Shown piece after piece: positions 35,494-36,232 of a DNA stretch of 36,232 nucleotides. The stretch comes from an uncultured Alphaproteobacteria bacterium (GTDB taxonomy: Bacteria; Pseudomonadota; Alphaproteobacteria; UBA8366; JADFVY01), in the NCBI GenBank assembly GCA_947259795.1, contig CAMYNJ010000162.1, positions 1-36,232 of the forward strand, read 5' to 3'. Each line of letters begins with the position of its first letter. The stretch's first letter is position 1. The position numbers and the translations under genes were made by a program. Under the pieces are notes generated by a model that ran no database searches, was not told the DNA's origin, and saw only the letters and a program-made list of their open reading frames with translations.

Positions 35494-35919
35494 CTAGTGC
35501 ATCACCGCCACCGTCGCCAGCGCGGTCGCCACCAGCCTTTCCCTGTCTCCCTTTGCAGCGAAGACGTCGGCGCGGGCGATGACGAAGCGGCGGCCGGGCT
35601 GGATGATTTCGCCGCGGCCGATGAGGACATCGCCGACGCCCGGGGCCAGCAAATGCAACTTGTATTCCGACGTCACCACGTCACCGGCGACCGAGGCCGC
35701 GGCCCAGGCGCAGGCGCTGTCGGCGATGCAGCCGATCACCGCGCCATGGGCGAATCCGTGATGCTGGGTCAGGTCAGGGCGCAGCTTTACCCGCAGCTCC
35801 GCGAATCCGCCGTCGCAGCGCGTGACTTCCGGCTGCAGATGCCGGGCGAAAGGTGTCTTGGCCAGCAACGACTGGATGTTTTGCAGCGTCAAGCCGTCCT
35901 TGAAATCAGCGATTGGCAT
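35494..35919 (-). CDS. PaaI-family hotdog thioesterase
   Basis: 141 aa from ATG 35919; HHGFAHGAVIGCIADSACAWAA, SEYKLHLLAPGVGDVLIGRGEIIQPGRRFVIARADVFA. Confidence 0.9.
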   Translation of the reverse strand: MPIADFKDGLTLQNIQSLLAKTPFARHLQPEVTRCDGGFAELRVKLRPDLTQHHGFAHGAVIGCIADSACAWAAASVAGDVVTSEYKLHLLAPGVGDVLIGRGEIIQPGRRFVIARADVFAAKGDRERLVATALATVAVMH

Positions 35920-36232
35920 TATGCCATAACCCCCTCGCCCCAGACTTCCAGCTCGCCGTCCAGCCATAGCTGGCGGGTGCGGCGGCGCTGGACCTTGCCG
36001 CTGGAGGTTTTGGGGAGCGATCCGGTGCGGATGAAGGTGACGCGGTGTGCCATCAGTTCGTGCTCGGCGACCACGGCCGCGCGGACGAGGCCCTCCAGTT
36101 CGCGATAATCGGCGCGGTTGCGCCAGACACGTTCCACCTCCTGCACGATCACCAGTTTCTCCGCACCTGCCTCACCCACAGTAAAGGCCGCCGTATGGTT
36201 GGGGCGCAGCGCCGGGTGGCAGGCGGTGGCCG
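35919..36232 (-). CDS. C-terminal part of a fatty-acyl-AMP ligase/acyl-CoA synthetase, truncated by window end
   Basis: ...ACHPALRPNHTAAFTVGEAGAEKLVIVQEVER...FIRTGSLPKTSSGKVQRRRTRQLWLDGELEVW; stop overlaps the thioesterase start (TAATG). Confidence 0.85.
   Translation of the reverse strand, partial: ATACHPALRPNHTAAFTVGEAGAEKLVIVQEVERVWRNRADYRELEGLVRAAVVAEHELMAHRVTFIRTGSLPKTSSGKVQRRRTRQLWLDGELEVWGEGVMA

Overview
GC-rich bacterial chromosomal segment, probably alphaproteobacterial judging from gene content and codon style. No rRNA, tRNA, CRISPR array or transposase was recognised. Coding blocks from left to right: (1) an Lrp/AsnC regulator divergent from 4-hydroxyphenylpyruvate dioxygenase, then a small membrane protein with a CPVCNK motif. 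(2) A redox-signalling and electron-transfer module at about 2.58-9.70 kb. It has a canonical sigma-54 promoter with an upstream dyad, a single-domain response regulator, a response regulator with a duplicated C-terminal membrane hairpin, a 13-CXXCH multiheme cytochrome c, and a cytochrome b that looks frameshifted or deleted. Convergent to these are a sigma-54 activator and a histidine kinase with CXXCH and CX4CH motifs in its periplasmic sensor; a perfect TTGAT-N4-ATCAA FNR-type box lies upstream of the kinase. (3) A compact minus-strand operon (hemerythrin, GltD-like/4Fe-4S oxidoreductase, FAD oxidoreductase, 2-oxoacid:ferredoxin oxidoreductase alpha and beta, DsrE-like, TusA-like, SQR-like, DUF1641), preceded by an FNR/CRP-type palindrome and a good -10. 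(4) A GSU2403-like nucleotidyltransferase-fold gene with duplicated operator-like repeats over its start. (5) The heterotetrameric sarcosine oxidase operon soxBDAG, a NUDIX hydrolase and threonine aldolase. (6) An OmpR-type two-component system next to a cluster of predicted exported CX3C proteins (SCO1/SenC and two unknowns) and a 16-Cys NPC-repeat mini-protein with a strong terminator. (7) A class II glutamine amidotransferase, AEC transporter, uncharacterised protein, DUF1194 protein, PaaI-type thioesterase and a truncated acyl-AMP ligase. The best candidates for undescribed systems are the heme-kinase/membrane-regulator/multiheme module and the CX3C/NPC-repeat cluster. All family calls come from reading the translations; no database search was run.
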